Position numbers and translations under genes: made by a program. Below, piece after piece: positions 30,961-44,505 of a stretch of 64,000 bases of DNA. Location of the stretch: the NCBI GenBank assembly GCA_030544235.1, contig CM060463.1:36623420-36687419 (forward strand), in the 5' to 3' direction. How positions within the stretch are numbered: position 1 is the first letter of the stretch; each line of letters starts with the position of its first letter. This DNA comes from Lepturacanthus savala. Lineage: Eukaryota > Chordata > Actinopteri > Scombriformes > Trichiuridae. Below the pieces are notes generated by a model. It had not been told where the DNA came from. It did no database searches and saw nothing but the letters and a program-made list of their open reading frames with translations.

Positions 30961-33900
30961 TTTTTTATTAATTAGAATGATAAAAATCTTTTTTCTTCGC
31001 TTTACTCCACTTTCTCTCGTTAAATAGCGTTAATGTGACCTTTAAAGGTGTAGAATGACGTGAATTCCTGCTGGATTTCACTTTAACATGTAATTCACTG
31101 CTGTAAAAGCTCCGTTAGCTGCAGGCCTGTCTTTATTCTTCATTACAGCCGCTCACACACGAAATTACAATGATTTTACTGCTTTAAACTCATGTATTTT
31201 ATTTAATTCTGCTGCAGAAAAACACAATACTTCACTACTTAACATGTCAGAGAGAATATTCCGCTTTCTGCTCCGTTTCAGTCACTTTTCATTTGCAGAT
31301 TTGAGGATTTTTTTTTCCATTATCTATATTAAATTAAATGTATTATCTTAATGATGCAGCACTTTTACTATTGATGTACCCACAACTTGTTTGGGCATTT
31401 TAATTCCCCTGATAGCAGCTTCCTAAAAGGATCAATTAATTATAATATTGATATAAATCTAACATTTTTAATTCAATCCAGTTGTTTTTGACACCAATCC
31501 TTCTACTTCTACTCCAGTAAAGTATTTTATCCACCACTATAAAACTCCTATATACAATATTCAGTAAATTATTCACAAATAATCATTTATATTAAGTGAA
31601 TAATCACTTTATAAAAGAAGTTCTCAGGTTCCAGCATCTTTAATGTGAATCATCTCTAACTTCCTGAATCTTTATATGATAGAAAACCATATAAATATAT
31701 AGTGAATTAAACAATTATTGTTACTGATAATGGAAATAATCATAAAATTGCAGTAACTCCAGTAATAATTCAATAGAAAAACATCAATTTTCCTGTTGAT
31801 CAGAAACTATTTTGCTGATTCAATGGTTCCAACTTCTTAACTGTGAATATTTTATTATTTTCTTTTGTCCTAAATAGATTTTCAGATTAAAGGTTGGACA
31901 GAAAATGCCCAGTTGATCTAAAATAGATATAATTCTAGTCATTTCCAGTAGCTTTAATGTACTTTTCCTGTCATTTCCTTGTGTTTTTATAGAACTACAT
32001 GATTGTCCGTCCTAGTTGCCTCTACTATGTTATTATCTCTAGTTTCACTCCTGTAATATACAGATATCTCTTCTCTAGTCTGTATTTACCTTATTTACAA
32101 CAGTTTCCTGTCAGAACTTCCTCCGTCTGTTGTTCTTCTGCTGTAATATTTAATAATTCATATTTAATGTCTGTGTCCTGTCGTCTTTCTATAACGTCCC
32201 TCCAGTGATGCCGTTCAGGTTTTAATGTTCTGTATCATTACGTTTGCCTGTAATTAGCCGCTGCTCTTTATTTAGCTGCTTTTCGGTGCAGTTTTCCGTG
32301 ATAATTCCACGTCGCAGCAGCTTTATTCACGTTTAATCTCCTTCAGTTTTGCTGCACAAACACTCAACATACAACAGAGATAAGAACACATTGATTATCT
32401 GATAAGGAGGAGGAGAAACGCGTGTCTTTATCAGCATTTATGAGGCTTTTCCTGTGTTTTTGCAGAAGAAAATCTGAAAAAGGAGGAGTTCAATGCTGTA
32501 ATAATGAAGAAATCCTACAATTTAGGAAGAAATCGGAGCTTATTCCTTTATTTTATTTATTATAAGTGTGTTTAAAACATGACTAAAGCCACAATCCTTA
32601 TAATAATTATTAATGTGATGCATTGGGAACACTGTGTTTTTATATCCTGGATTAAAACGTGAAGATAAATGCAGCAATTACTTAAATATTTACTGTATAA
32701 ACTGCACAGCTGTAAATATCTTGCAGATTTTTCTTAATTCTGTTCATATCGTCTTCATTATTCCTGCATCTCACGTCCCTGCAGCCTAAAGTAAAGTGAC
32801 ATTGGGGCTTAAATATCCATCTAAAAGACCCAATATTTAATATATAGGATAATTTAATATGTGAGAGTAGAGTCCGAGCCCTAGTTTAGTGACTCACCTG
32901 CCAACAGGACTGTAAATGGAGGCAAGAATCCGCAGCCAAGCATATTTTCTTTTTAGCTGACGAAATAATAAACGCTTGGCGGGTGTTGGTTTCAGAGCCT
33001 TTTGTACGACGGGATAAACGGGATTATTTAAAAAAACAAAACCAGCAGCTCCATCTCTGGCTCCGGTCCAGATTCCTCAGAGGTTTTTATAGAAAACAGA
33101 AAAAGAACAAAGTCCAGGATGAAAACGCAGCTTCAATAACCTCAAAACAACGTTTGTATCGTGTAAAACTGGTGTTTTCTAGTGTTTTAGTGTAATGTTT
33201 GAGTGCTGATGCATCATCTCCATGTTGTTTTCATTATAATTATACGACTTGTGGTCCAAACTGCTGTTTAGTTCTGGTTGAACCCGTATAATCGCTGACT
33301 AATGCATCAGTGTCTAATAACACGTTAACAATGGAGCAGAACTAAACAATAGTTAAAACATCAAAGACTCAAAATAATAATTAGAACAAATGATGTGATT
33401 CCAGGACCTGTGATTTTATGATTAACTAATTATTATGAATAAAAACCGCTTTTATTGCAATTCATTCAACAATTAATGATGATTTCCATTATTTATTCTA
33501 TACATATATTATTATTTTTTTCACCCATTGATCAAAAATAATAAATAAATAAATAAAAATATTTCAGAGGTAAAGAAAGGAGAATTTTCATATGGATTTA
33601 AAATATTAAAAAAATTAAATTATTAAAAATAATCTATTTTTTTCAGATTTTTCATTTTTTTACACACATTTTTAAAACCATTTTAAGATATTTTTTTTAT
33701 CTGGTACCAGTTTTTTAGTGTTATACGAATATTTCATGTAAATAATATTTTTGCTTAATTTTGAATATATATTAATGCATGTTAATTGGCTTTTTAATAC
33801 ATTCTTTTTCATATTTGCTGGATTTTTTTTGCATATTTGTGATGTTTTCTGTGCATTTTGACCAAACTGCTGTATATGTATATATAATATTCATTAAAAT

Positions 33901-34180
33901 AAATAAAACTAATAATAATAATACTAAATACTGAGTAATTATGGAGAAAATAAATTCACATACTGGGAAAATTCAAGTGTTAGTTTGAGAAAAGAAGCTG
34001 GAACCAGAGAATTTGGACGTTTTCTTAAAAAATGACTCAAAATAGTTTGTGATTAATGTGATAATTGGTAATTAATTGATTAATTAACTAATAATTACAG
34101 CTCTATTAAGGTCATTTGGTTTTAGGTAAATTCCTGAGATGAGTTCTGTGGTTGAAACAACATTTTCCCACAGTGATGGA
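30961..34180. other. Presumed first intron, repeat-poor part
   Basis: AT-rich DNA with no recognised exon. An R1 fragment (AGAAGCTGGAACCAGAGAAT) occurs near 33,995. Confidence 0.45.
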
Positions 34181-35165
34181 CGTCTTATCTTAATGAAACA
34201 GAAAATATAGACGTTGAACATTCAGTTAAAATGCTGAACTTAGATAAGATTTATAGATTTATACATGCAGGGATGCATGAAATATACCATTTAGACATTT
34301 TAATACTTAAAACTGCTGAAATATGAGATATTTATTTTTAAAAAATGTAAGAAAAGGTTGTAACTATAGTCTAAAGATAGTTTTAATGTAAGTCAATGGG
34401 ACTGAACGGGAATTTTCTGTATTATTTGTTGTATGTCCTTTCAAAATAAAAGCCCCCTTTTTCACACCGAGCTGTAAAAACATAGATTTTATATCACAGT
34501 TTTTTCAAATGAAGATAAAGTGATTGATCCCATACAACAAATCTTTCAAAACTTATAACATCAGAATTAAATAAAATATCATAAAAATTAAGTAAAATAT
34601 TTTTGTTTGGTGAAAATTTTCAAAGATTTTGAATAAGAGACAACTTTTAGTTGTAAGAAAATGATGCCCTTTAACACCTAACAGTAAAACATAGAATTTA
34701 TAGATTTATTTTAATATCAAAATTGAATAAAATAACATAGAAAGTACGATAGTTTTTTTTATTTGGTGAAAATTTTCCAAAATTTTGAATAAATAATTAT
34801 GAGACAGTGATGCTCACATGTCTAACAGGATGTCCTGGTCACGTGACCTCATTTATTGTATGTCCTTCCAAAATAAAAGCCTCCTTTTCACACCTAACTG
34901 TAAAAACATAAGATTTTATAGATTTTTTTTTAAGATCAAAATTGAATAAAATACCATAAAAAGTAAGTTAATTCTTTTATTTGGTGAAAACTTTCCAAAA
35001 TTTTGAATAAATAATTATGAGACAGTGATGCTCACATGTCTAACAGGATGTCCTGATCATGTGACCTCATTTATTGTATGTCCTTTCAAAATAAAAGCCC
35101 CTTTTTCACACCTAACAGTAAATATCTAGGTTTTCTATCACCGTTTTCTCTAACAATGAATATAA
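34181..35165 (+). repeat. Three successive copies of the R1 3' module
   Basis: TTTGGTGAAAATTTTCCAAA, GAGACAGTGATGCTCACATG, GTCCTGGTCACGTGACCTCA and CCTTTCAAAATAAAAGCC recur in order at about 220-base spacing (near 34,600-34,870 and 34,980-35,100), with a further related copy at 34,440. Each ends in TTTTCACACCTAACWGTAAA. Confidence 0.8.
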
Positions 35166-35406
35166 AGTGATATTTTAGAGTAAACCCTGCAGCAGAGGGT
35201 TACTGGACGTTGTTTTTCAGCCACGTTGAGACGCTGCTTGAGTTTTTCTGCAGCATCACAGTCGACAGCGTTCCTCGGCTTCCTGCTGATTTATTATCCC
35301 ACGCTCTGTTAACTGCAGCAACAGGAAGTTCACGTCCTGTCGGAGCCTTTATTTCTGTTTTATTCCTGTTATGCTGTGATAGGAGCTGTGGTGTTTAGGG
35401 AGGATG

Positions 35407-36190
35407 TGACAGGAAACAGACAGATAGACAGACAGATAGACAGGCAGACAGATAGACAGACAGACAGGCAGATAGACAGACAGACAGATAGACAGGCAGA
35501 TAGACAGGCAGGCAGATAGACAGGCAGACAGATAGACAGACAGACAGATAGACAGGCAGGCAGATAGACAGGCAGGCAGATAGACAGGCAGGCAGATAGA
35601 CAGACAGACAGGCAGACAGATAGACAGACAGGCAGGCAGACAGATAGACAGACAGGCAGGCAGACAGATAGACAGACAGGCAGATAGACAGGCAGACAGA
35701 TAGACAGGCAGACAGATAGACAGGCAGATAGACAGACAGGCAGACAGATAGACAGGCAGGCAGACAGATAGACAGACAGGCAGGCAGGCAGGCAGATAGA
35801 CAGACAGGCAGATAGACAGACAGGCAGATAGACAGACAGGCAGGCAGACAGACAGGCAGGCAGATAGACAGACAGACAGGCAGATAGACAGACAGGCAGA
35901 CAGATAGACAGGCAGGCAGACAGAGACAGACAGACAGGCAGACAGACAGACAGGCAGGCAGACAGACAGGCAGGTAGACAGACAGACAGGCAGGCAGACA
36001 GATAGACAGACAGAGGCAGACAGACAGACAGACAGACAGGCAGACAGAGACAGACAGACAGACAGGCAGACAGACAGACAGAGGCAGACAGACAGACAGA
36101 CAGACAGACAGGCAGACAGACAGACAGGCAGACAGACAGACAGACAGGCAGACAGACAGACAGACAGGCAGACAGGCAGACAGACAGACT
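35407..36190 (+). repeat. (CAGACAGATAGACAGGCAGG)-type tetranucleotide array
   Basis: Nearly 800 bases of CAGA, TAGA and CAGG tetramers, with TAGA variants concentrated in the first two thirds and plain CAGA later. Confidence 0.98.
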
Positions 36191-36388
36191 GTGTGGTCTC
36201 TGGGTTAAATCTCCTCCTCTGGATCAGATGTAATTATAGAGGTTGAATTCTACAGAAACTGAACAGACTCAGATTCACAATGTGAACAAAGAAGAAAATA
36301 AAAATACAGAAGATTTGATGAAGAACGAGTTAAAAGTCCACGAATATGTGACAGATACAGCAAATATATAAATATATAGTGTTTGTTC

Positions 36389-36932
36389 TCCTCTTCCTCC
36401 TTCTCCTCCTCCTCCTCCTCTTCGTTCTCCTCCTCCTTCTCCTCCTACTCCTCCTCCTCCTTCTCCTCCTCCTCCTTCTCCTTCTCCTCCTCCTCCTCCT
36501 CCTCCTCCTTCTCCTCCTCCTCCTCCTGCTCCTCCTTCTCCTTCGTCTCCTCCTCCTCCTCCTTCTCCTCCTTCTCCTTCGTCTCCTCCTCCTTCTCCTC
36601 CTCCTTCTCCTCCTCCTCCTCCTTCTCCTCCTCCTCCTTCTCCTCCTCCTCCTCCTTCTCCTCCTTCTCCTTCATCTCCTCCTCCTCCTCCTTCTCCTCC
36701 TTCTCCTTCGTCTCCTCCTCCTCCTCCTCCTCCTCCTCCTTCTCCTCCTCCTCCTCCTTCTCCTCCTCCTCCTCCTTCTCCTCCTTCTCCTTCGTCTCCT
36801 CCTCCTCCTCCTCCTTCTCCTCCTTCTCCTTCGTCTCCTCCTCCTCCTCCTCCTTCTCCTCCTCCTCCTCCTCCTCCTTCTCCTCCTTCTCCTCCTCCTC
36901 CTCCTCCTCCTCCTCCTCCTTCTCCTTCACTA
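36389..36932 (+). repeat. Polypyrimidine (CTCCTT)n array
   Basis: About 540 bases, almost pure C/T, with units such as CTCCTCCTTCTCCTTCGTCT. Leucine-, serine- and glutamate-rich frames of up to 206 codons on both strands come from the repeat, not from genes. Confidence 0.98.
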
Positions 36933-37016
36933 ACCAGATAAAACTTTTTACCTTCACTTGTGTTTTAATATTTAAACCAGAAGAGAAGCAGCATCAGACC
37001 TAAGACCAGAACTCCT

Positions 37017-37480
37017 GGTCCAGTTCTATCAGGTCTAGTCCTGTCAGGTCCAGTTCTATCAGGTCCAGTTCTATCAGGTCCAGTTCTATCAGGTCCAGTT
37101 CTATCAGGTCCAGTTCTATCAGGTCCAACTCTATCAGATCCAGTCCTGATGTCCAGTCCTGTCAGGTATATTCCTGTCAGGTTCAGTTCTATCAGGTCCA
37201 GTTCTGTCAGGTCCAGTCCTGTCAGGTCCAGTTCTGTCAGGTCCAGTTCTGTCAGGTCCAGTTTTCTCAGATCCAGTTTTATCAGGTCCAGTTCTATCAG
37301 GTCCAGTTCTGTCAGGTCCAGTTTTATCAGGTCCAGTTCTGTCAGGTCCAGTTCTGTCAGGTCCAGTTCTGTCAGGTCCAGTTTTATCAGATCCAGTTTT
37401 ATCAGGTCCAGTTTTATCAGGTCCAGTTCTGTCAGGTCCAGTTCTATCAGGTCCAGTTCTATCAGGTCCAGTTCTACGTC
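37017..37480 (+). repeat. 15-bp minisatellite CAGGTCCAGTTCTAT
   Basis: About thirty units with variants TCTGT, TTTTAT and TCCTGT. Because 15 is a multiple of three, a 173-codon Arg/Ser frame stays open across it. This is a repeat artefact. Confidence 0.97.
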
Positions 37481-37572
37481 AGTGGTTCAGTTTCCATTAA
37501 GAGAAGACGGGACATTGTTGAACGTCTCAGAGGAGAAACAGGACGGAAAATCACTGGAAAAAAGAACTGAGG

Positions 37573-37576
<4 letters not shown>

Positions 37577-37632
<56 letters not shown>
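37577..37632 (+). repeat. (AC)n microsatellite
   Basis: About 28 units. A (TA)n run follows at 37,717-37,759. Confidence 0.97.
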
Positions 37633-37634
<2 letters not shown>

Positions 37635-37711
37635 CCTGCTGCAATCCTGACTCACACACACACAGTCTGAAACTCTACAGCCACCTGGTACAGCTGTGTA
37701 TATACTGTGTG

Positions 37712-37716
<5 letters not shown>

Positions 37717-37759
<43 letters not shown>
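37717..37759. repeat. (TA)n microsatellite
   Basis: About 21 units in AT-rich DNA. Confidence 0.95.
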
Positions 37760-37760
<1 letters not shown>

Positions 37761-37879
37761 CATAATTATTCTGGTTTCTTCTATATTAGTAAACTGATCT
37801 TTGTGTTGTGTGTTTATCACTTACATTACATTTATCACTATATTTATGAACTTTATTTTAATTCTTTCAGATCTTTGAA

Positions 37880-38480
37880 CACACAAAATATAAATCAAAG
37901 AAAAACATTAAAATAATAAATACACAAAAATATTACAATAAATACAAAAAAATACCAAAACTATAATAATAATATGGATAAAAATACTAAAAATATAATA
38001 AAATACATTTAAAAAATGATATAAAAAATACTAAAAATATTCATTTTATTTTTTATTTGTTATTATGATAATAATTATATAATTTTTTTTTATTTTAAAG
38101 ACATTTTAGGTTGAATCTTTTGTATTTTGCACCATTTAATGAACCAAACTAATAATCGATTCAATAATTAATTTAGAGTTTAATGTATGTATAATGTTTA
38201 AATACTAAAAATAAAATTGTGAAATAAAAAACACTTAAAACTATTAAAAATACAAGTTAATTAGTCAAAATAAAATAAATAAAAAACTAAAAAAAAAAAA
38301 CCAAAAATACTTGAATTACGAAGAATAATCAAAATAAATACGAAAAATACAAAAATTAATAAACTACGAATACTAAAATAAAAAAAATACTGAAAATATT
38401 TGATTAATAGATTAGAGTAATTTTTAATCAGTAAATGTGTAAATCCTCTGATGATTTCCTGTTTCTTTAGTCTCTACAAC
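37880..38480 (-). repeat. Dispersed repeat R1, minus-strand copy
   Basis: A-rich stretches with AAATACTAAAA are the complement of the R1 T-rich block. Near 38,447-38,480 is the complement of the AAAGAAACCAGGAAATAATC block (GATTTCCTGTTTCTTTAGTC). Confidence 0.65.
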
Positions 38481-38520
38481 AGTAATCTGATGGTTTTAAC
38501 GCCTCCCATCCCCTCTACCA

Positions 38521-38664
38521 GTATAAAAGCTGCTGTTTCCAGCTCCTCTCAGCAGCTGGTTTCCATTCTGGCGTCAACAAAGAGGTCAGAAGTGACGGAG
38601 ACGCGGAGGGAGGAGTGTTTTCACATGGCTCTCTCAGCACAGGAAACCACGTGACCTTTGACCC
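38521..38664 (+). promoter_or_regulatory. TATA-like and E-box/DR1 cluster
   Basis: AGTATAAAAGC at about 38,520, then E-box CACGTG at 38,648-38,653 overlapping DR1 TGACCTTTGACCC (38,652-38,664), followed directly by CCGCCCCTCCCC. The grouping suggests an internal enhancer or alternative promoter in the presumed first sialyltransferase intron. No transcript evidence is available. Confidence 0.35.
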
Positions 38665-39079
38665 CCGCCCCTCCCCTTCCCGCAAAACCCTAAAATAACA
38701 CGGAGAGCCTGTGAATCAGCGGAGACGCTCAGCAGCCTCCCTCTAAAGCCTGGAATGGACGTCACTGGAGGAGTTGACTGAGTTTTCTTCTAATTACAGA
38801 TAGAAACAGGACGTTTTTGTTTGTTGTTCGTTGTTTGTTGAGGTTTGTGTTGTAACGCAGCAGCGACTACACAACCTGAGGTTGAAACCAAAAGCAGACA
38901 TCTATAATTGTCGTGTAGCAGTTGTTGTTAAAAGCGGAAAAGGCGAGTTGAGTGGTTTGGTGTGAAAGAAAATACACTTCCTCTTGTTGGTTTGCTGCTA
39001 CCATCACTTACATTAACACAGAAATATTACATATAAAGACATGGAAACAGGTTTTATTACTTAAAATGGCCTGAATAAA

Positions 39080-40400
39080 TATATAGAGAGAAGAAAAGGA
39101 TGATGGTTTCATGCTATGTAAGTCCATTTTACAGTAGGAATTTATCATATTTGCATATTGTTGAAATATGGCGACTTTAAAATATATTTTAAAAAAATGG
39201 AATTATTTTTTTTATTTGGTGGAAATTTTCCCAAATTCTCAATAAAATACAACTTTCAGTTGACATGTTAAAATGTCCATCAGCAATAGGGATATCCGGG
39301 TCATGTGACTTCATAAATAGTTTGTCCTTCAAAATAAAAGCCCCCTTTTCACACCTAACTGTAAAAATATAGATTTTATATCACAGCTTTTTAGAAAAAT
39401 GAAGATAAATTGTTGTCATATGGAAACATGATGTAATAGAGGGTCAAATAACTTATTACTAATTAATAGTTATACTTGATGATGATGATACTAATAGTGA
39501 GTTTAATTTTTTATTTGGTGAAGATTTTCCTAAATTTTGAATAAAAGAAAACCTCCTGTTATGAGACAGTGATGCTCACATGTCAAACAGGATATCCTGG
39601 TCACGTGACCTCATTTATTGTGTCCTTCCAAAATAAAAGCCCCCTTTTCACACCTAAAAACATAGATTTTATATCACAGTTTTTTATATTATTTATTAAG
39701 ATTAAGATGTTTTTAATGTTTTTATTACTTGAAATGGCCTAAATATTAGATAGTAAGTTAATTTTCTTTTATTTGGTAGAAAATGTATTATTTTAAAATA
39801 TAAATATAATTCAGATGCTCACATGTCAAAAATGTCCATGAGAAAGAAGGATATCCTGGTCATGTGACCTCATTAATGCTATGCCCTTCAAAATAAAAGC
39901 CTTCTTTTCACACTTAACTGTAAAAACATAGATTATATATCGCAGCTTTTAATGAAAAATGAAGATAAAACTCATTGATGCCATATCACAACAAATCTTT
40001 CAAAACTCCAAAACATAAAAATTGAATAAAAATACATTAGAAAGTTAGTAAAATTTTTAATTTGGTGAAAATTTTCAAAAATTCTGAATAAAAACAACCT
40101 CTGGTTGTGAGACAGTGATGCTCATAAATAGTTTGTCCTTCAAAATAAAAGCCTCCTTCTCACACCTAACTGTAAAAACTATTTATTTAACTTATTTACT
40201 TTAAAAATCAGACTTGTTTACAGATTTATATTCAGAAAATGTTTTCTTTAATTACACAATATCAACATGTGATTTAAATCAGCAGTAATTTCCTCAGGAT
40301 ATCCTGGTCATGTGACCTCATAAATTGTTTGTCCTTCAAAATAAAAGCCCCCTTTTTCACACCTAACTGTGAAAACATAGTTTTAATATCACAGCTTTTT
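39080..40400 (+). repeat. Local cluster of R1 3' modules
   Basis: At least five copies of GGATATCCTGGTCATGTGAC, CCTTCAAAATAAAAGCCCCC, CACACCTAACTGTAAAAACA and ATATCACAGCTTTTTAGAAA occur near 39,290, 39,590, 39,850, 40,140 and 40,300. They are separated by TTTGGTGAAAATTTTCC linkers, at about 200-300-base spacing. Confidence 0.85.
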
Positions 40401-41520
40401 AGAAAAATGCAGATAAAGTAATATAATAAGAACAATTATTTGTCAAACAATTTGTTTCTCAACTTTTACAATTATTTACTGTCCTGCTATAACAATAAAA
40501 ATAATTAATTAAAGGAATCTAATCAGAACATATTAAAAAAGCTGGAGATTCAACCCTTTTTATCCATTTTATAATTTTGTAAAAAAAGTTTTTCTCCAAA
40601 AAAACACAATTTAAAGAAAAATATTTTCTTTTAAATATAAAATTTCCAAAGCAGTCGACGTCTATGTGAGCAAATCAGTTGAATAAGAATAAAAACTATT
40701 TCTTTATGTTTAATTTTTAAATCAAATTCAACAAAGAAAATAATAAATAGTCTGACTAACACCAGACTAAATTAAATAAATTAAATAAATTCCCCATAAA
40801 AAACAGGAAAGTCCATTTTTTTCCAACTGTAGCAACATGATGAATAAAAACACAACAATTCTTATTTTTATTAAATTATATAGTAATTAAAACATAATTA
40901 TGATTATTATATTCCATCTCTGCCTCGTCTATTCCATCAGATATTAAATCCTAATAAATGGATAAACTGGAATATTAGATTTCTGCAGCTGCAAGAGATA
41001 AAAACATCAATATGTAATGCACCATATTAATATATATTATATATAAATGCATTTATCAAACTCCTTGCTATAATGGTTCCTTCTTGCATTCTCAGTGGAT
41101 GAATCCATGCATTTCCAGATAAATCCTTTACACATGAACAGATAATAACGTCCAGTCTGTATAAATCTGTGTTTAATCACGTCTCCTACACTTTTCAGTG
41201 CAGTAAATTAATTTACAGCATGAATGAGGTAAGAAAACACACGTGACTGAAGCTGCAGAGTCGCTGCGTGCCTCAAATACCTCCTCCATGTCCGACTCAT
41301 TCCTGCTTTTAATCATTAACTGGAGTATTGATCAAATATCCCCTGATCGGTTTGCAGCTTCTGTTTGTTTACTCAGTCAAAGCCCTGTGCTAACATGCTA
41401 ATACATGCTAACACACATGCTAACACACATGCTAATCCAGCAGCTAAGCCTTCTGGACTTTTTTATTTATTTGCTGCTGCCACTGGACTGTATCGCCCAG
41501 GGTGTTATAAATAACTTTGA
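40401..41520. other. Presumed intron sequence
   Basis: AT-rich. A short ACACATGCTAAC repeat occurs near 41,390-41,445. No exon recognised. Confidence 0.45.
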
Positions 41521-41521
41521 T

Positions 41522-41523
<2 letters not shown>

Positions 41524-41584
<61 letters not shown>
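41524..41584 (+). repeat. (GT)n microsatellite
   Basis: About 30 units ending GTTAACC. There is no AG acceptor here, unlike the splice-adjacent tracts. Confidence 0.97.
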
Positions 41585-41587
<3 letters not shown>

Positions 41588-42060
41588 ACCAGCATCTGTC
41601 CTGACTCGTTGCTGCAGTTTCTGTTCTACAACCGGTTCTACTATGATACTGATGATAATGACACACGAGTCGTGTTGCTGCATGTTTTATATGAAACAAG
41701 TGCAATAAAAATAACGTGAACCTGTTTAAATCCAGGTTAAAACACTTTTTTCATCACATATTTGATTTTATGTCTGTTTTGATCTGCAAATTTAAATGAA
41801 CTGATTTTAGTTACCACTTCTTACTGTTAAATGTTGTTGCTTTGACTAGAAATAATAATAATCCTTGTGGTTCTAATAGTTTTAAGCTTTTGTTATGCAG
41901 TAAATCTGTGTTTCCTTCTTTATGGAGGTAAATATTACTGTAGGATTGTCTTTGTTCAGATGTGAGTGAACAATAAAGAAGTCTGAAAATAATGAATCAC
42001 TTTTTTAAATAGAATAGTTTTAGTTAAATTCAAAGATCCTGAAAAGTGTTTGTTCACTGT

Positions 42061-42640
42061 TCAGGATTTAAACTAAGCTTTAAACTAGGCCTAAACTAGG
42101 ATTTAATCTAGTCTTAAACTAGGATTTAAACTAAGCTTTAAACTAGGTTTAAACTAGGATTTAATTTAGGCTTTAAACTAGGTTTAAACTAGGATTTAAA
42201 CTAAGCTTTAAACTAGGTTTAAACTAGGATTTAAACTAAGCTTTTAACTAGGTTTAAACTAGTCTTAAACTAGAATTTAATCCAGGTTTAAACTATGATT
42301 AATCTAAACTTTAAACTATCTTTAAACTAGGATTTAATCTAGGATATATCTAGGCTGTAAACTAGGCTTTAACCTCATCTTTAAACTAGGCTTTAAACTA
42401 GGTTCAAACTAGGCTTTAATCTAGACTTAAACTAGGCTCTAAACTAGGATTTAAAATAGGTTTTAAGATAGCCTTAAACTAGGCTTTAAACTAGGATTTA
42501 AATATGCCTTTAAACTAGTTTTAAACTAGTCTTAAACTAGGATTTATTCTAGGCTTTAATCTAGGCTTTAATCTACACTTTAAACTGTCTTTAAATTAGC
42601 CTTAAACTAGGCTTTAAACTCTGCATTAAACTTAGATTTA
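42061..42640 (+). repeat. AAACTAGGCTTT-type degenerate tandem repeat
   Basis: About 580 bases of 10-14-base units (AAACTAGGATTT, AAACTAAGCTTT, AATCTAGGCTTT). Confidence 0.93.
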
Positions 42641-43381
42641 GACTCTAAACAGAACTGTTAACTGACCATAGATATGATACTGTACTTTGTGATTTTCTGA
42701 TATTTTTACACTTTGATTCCTGAAATAAATCCTTAAGTTGTTGCTACAGTTGAATATTTTGATTTCAGGCTTGAAAATGAACCCAAAGTTTCTATTTAGA
42801 GTAAAAATGTAGTAAAAGAACGAGTATAGTTGGAGCCGCGAGTAAAGATGCAGCTGTTGAAATCCGACCAATCAGAGCAGAGCTGTGGCCTTAAAGAGAC
42901 AGAGAAGGGGAGGAGTCAATTTAATAAGAAAATGTCTAAATTCTCTGGTTCCAGCTTCTCTCATTATTTCCTGTTTCTTTAGTCTCTATAATAGTAAACG
43001 GAGTAAAACTACTCCTTTTATTAACCAACTATTAAAGTATTTGTTAGGAGGTGAAGTATAAAGTAGCATCAGCTGAAATCCTCTGCAGCAGAAACAGTTA
43101 TTGGTTTTATAGAACTATTAGCAGCTTCTGGACTTTCCACAACCTCAAAATATGGACATACTCAGCCTAGTTACGGTTGCTAGGCTGCGATTGGACAATC
43201 ACTGGTAGGGGGCGGGGCTTGGCAGGTCTGATATATTTATTTATGTTAACGTCACAGATTCGGTTCATGTGAAACGTTAAAAAACAGAAATAAAAGTATT
43301 AACTGGGACAGAGTTTAACTATTAAATGATAATACTGGAGACTGAACAGAGAAGTGAAGAAACAGACAGACAGGTCAGCTG

Positions 43382-44505
43382 ATAGAGAGAGAGAGAGAGA
43401 CAGGAGGAGAGAGAGACAAGAGAGAGAGAGGAGGAGAGAGAGAGAGATGGGAGGAGAGAGACGGGAGGAGAGAGAGAGAGGAGGAGAGAGAGAGATGGGA
43501 GGAGAGAGGGAGACAGGAGGAGAGAGAGATAGACAGGAGAGAGAGAGAGAGAGACAGGAGGAGAGAGAGACAAGAGAGAGAGACAGGAGGAGAGAGAGAC
43601 AGGAGGAGAGAGACAGGAGGAGAGAGACAGGAGGAGAGAGAGACGGGAGGAGAGAGACGGGAGGAGAGAGAGAGGAGGAGAGAGAGAGAGAGAGACAGGA
43701 GGAGAGAGAGAGAGATGGGAGGAGAGAGGGAGACAGGAGGAGAGAGAGAGACGGGAGGAGAGAGAGATAGATAGGAGAGAAAGAGAGATAGACAGGAGGA
43801 GAGAGAGATAGATAGGAGAGAGAGATAGACAGGAGGAGAGAGAGATACAGGAAGAGAGAGAGAGAGACAGGAGGAGAGAGAGACGGGAGGAGAGAGACGG
43901 GAGGAGAGAGAGACAGGAGGAGAGAGAGAGAGGAGGAGAGAGAGAGATGGGAGGAGAGAGGGAGACAGGAGGAGAGAGAGATAGACAGGAGAGAGAGAGA
44001 GAGAGACAGGAGGAGAGAGAGACAAGAGAGAGAGACAGGAGGAGAGAGAGACAGGAGGAGAGAGACAGGAGGAGAGAGACAGGAGGAGAGAGAGACGGGA
44101 GGAGAGAGACGGGAGGAGAGAGAGAGGAGGAGAGAGAGAGAGAGAGACAGGAGGAGAGAGAGAGAGATGGGAGGAGAGAGGGAGACAGGAGGAGAGAGAG
44201 AGACGGGAGGAGAGAGAGATAGATAGGAGAGAAAGAGAGATAGACAGGAGGAGAGAGAGATAGATAGGAGAGAAAGAGAGATAGACAGGAGGAGAGAGAG
44301 ATACAGGAAGAGAGAGAGAGAGACAGGAGGAGAGAGAGACGGGAGGAGAGAGACGGGAGGAGAGAGAGACAGGAGGAGAGAGACGGGAGGAGAGAGACAG
44401 GAGGAGAGAGAGGAGAGAGAGAGATACAGGAGGAGAGAGAGAGATACAGGAAGAGAGAGAGAGATACTAGAAGAGAGAGAGAGGGAGACAGGAGGAGAGG
44501 GAGAC
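43382..44505 (+). repeat. Polypurine AGACAGGAGGAGAGAG array with internal duplication
   Basis: Over a kilobase of nearly pure A/G sequence. The part ending at 43,770 recurs ending at 44,222: translations of the two are identical for about 80 codons, a 452-base shift. Arg/Glu and Ser/Leu frames of up to 216 codons are artefacts. Confidence 0.97.

Noticed and set aside
36379..37003. Poly-leucine, poly-serine and poly-glutamate frames of 170-206 codons
   Set aside because: They are translations of a C/T-only array in all frames, with no start context, domain or splice support.
37149..37670. 173-codon Arg-Ser repeat protein
   Set aside because: It is a 15-bp minisatellite read in frame and then runs into (AC)n as His-Thr. 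It has no gene context.
43354..44222. Arg/Glu-rich and Ser/Leu-rich frames of 83-216 codons
   Set aside because: They come from the polypurine array and repeat identically at the 452-base duplication.
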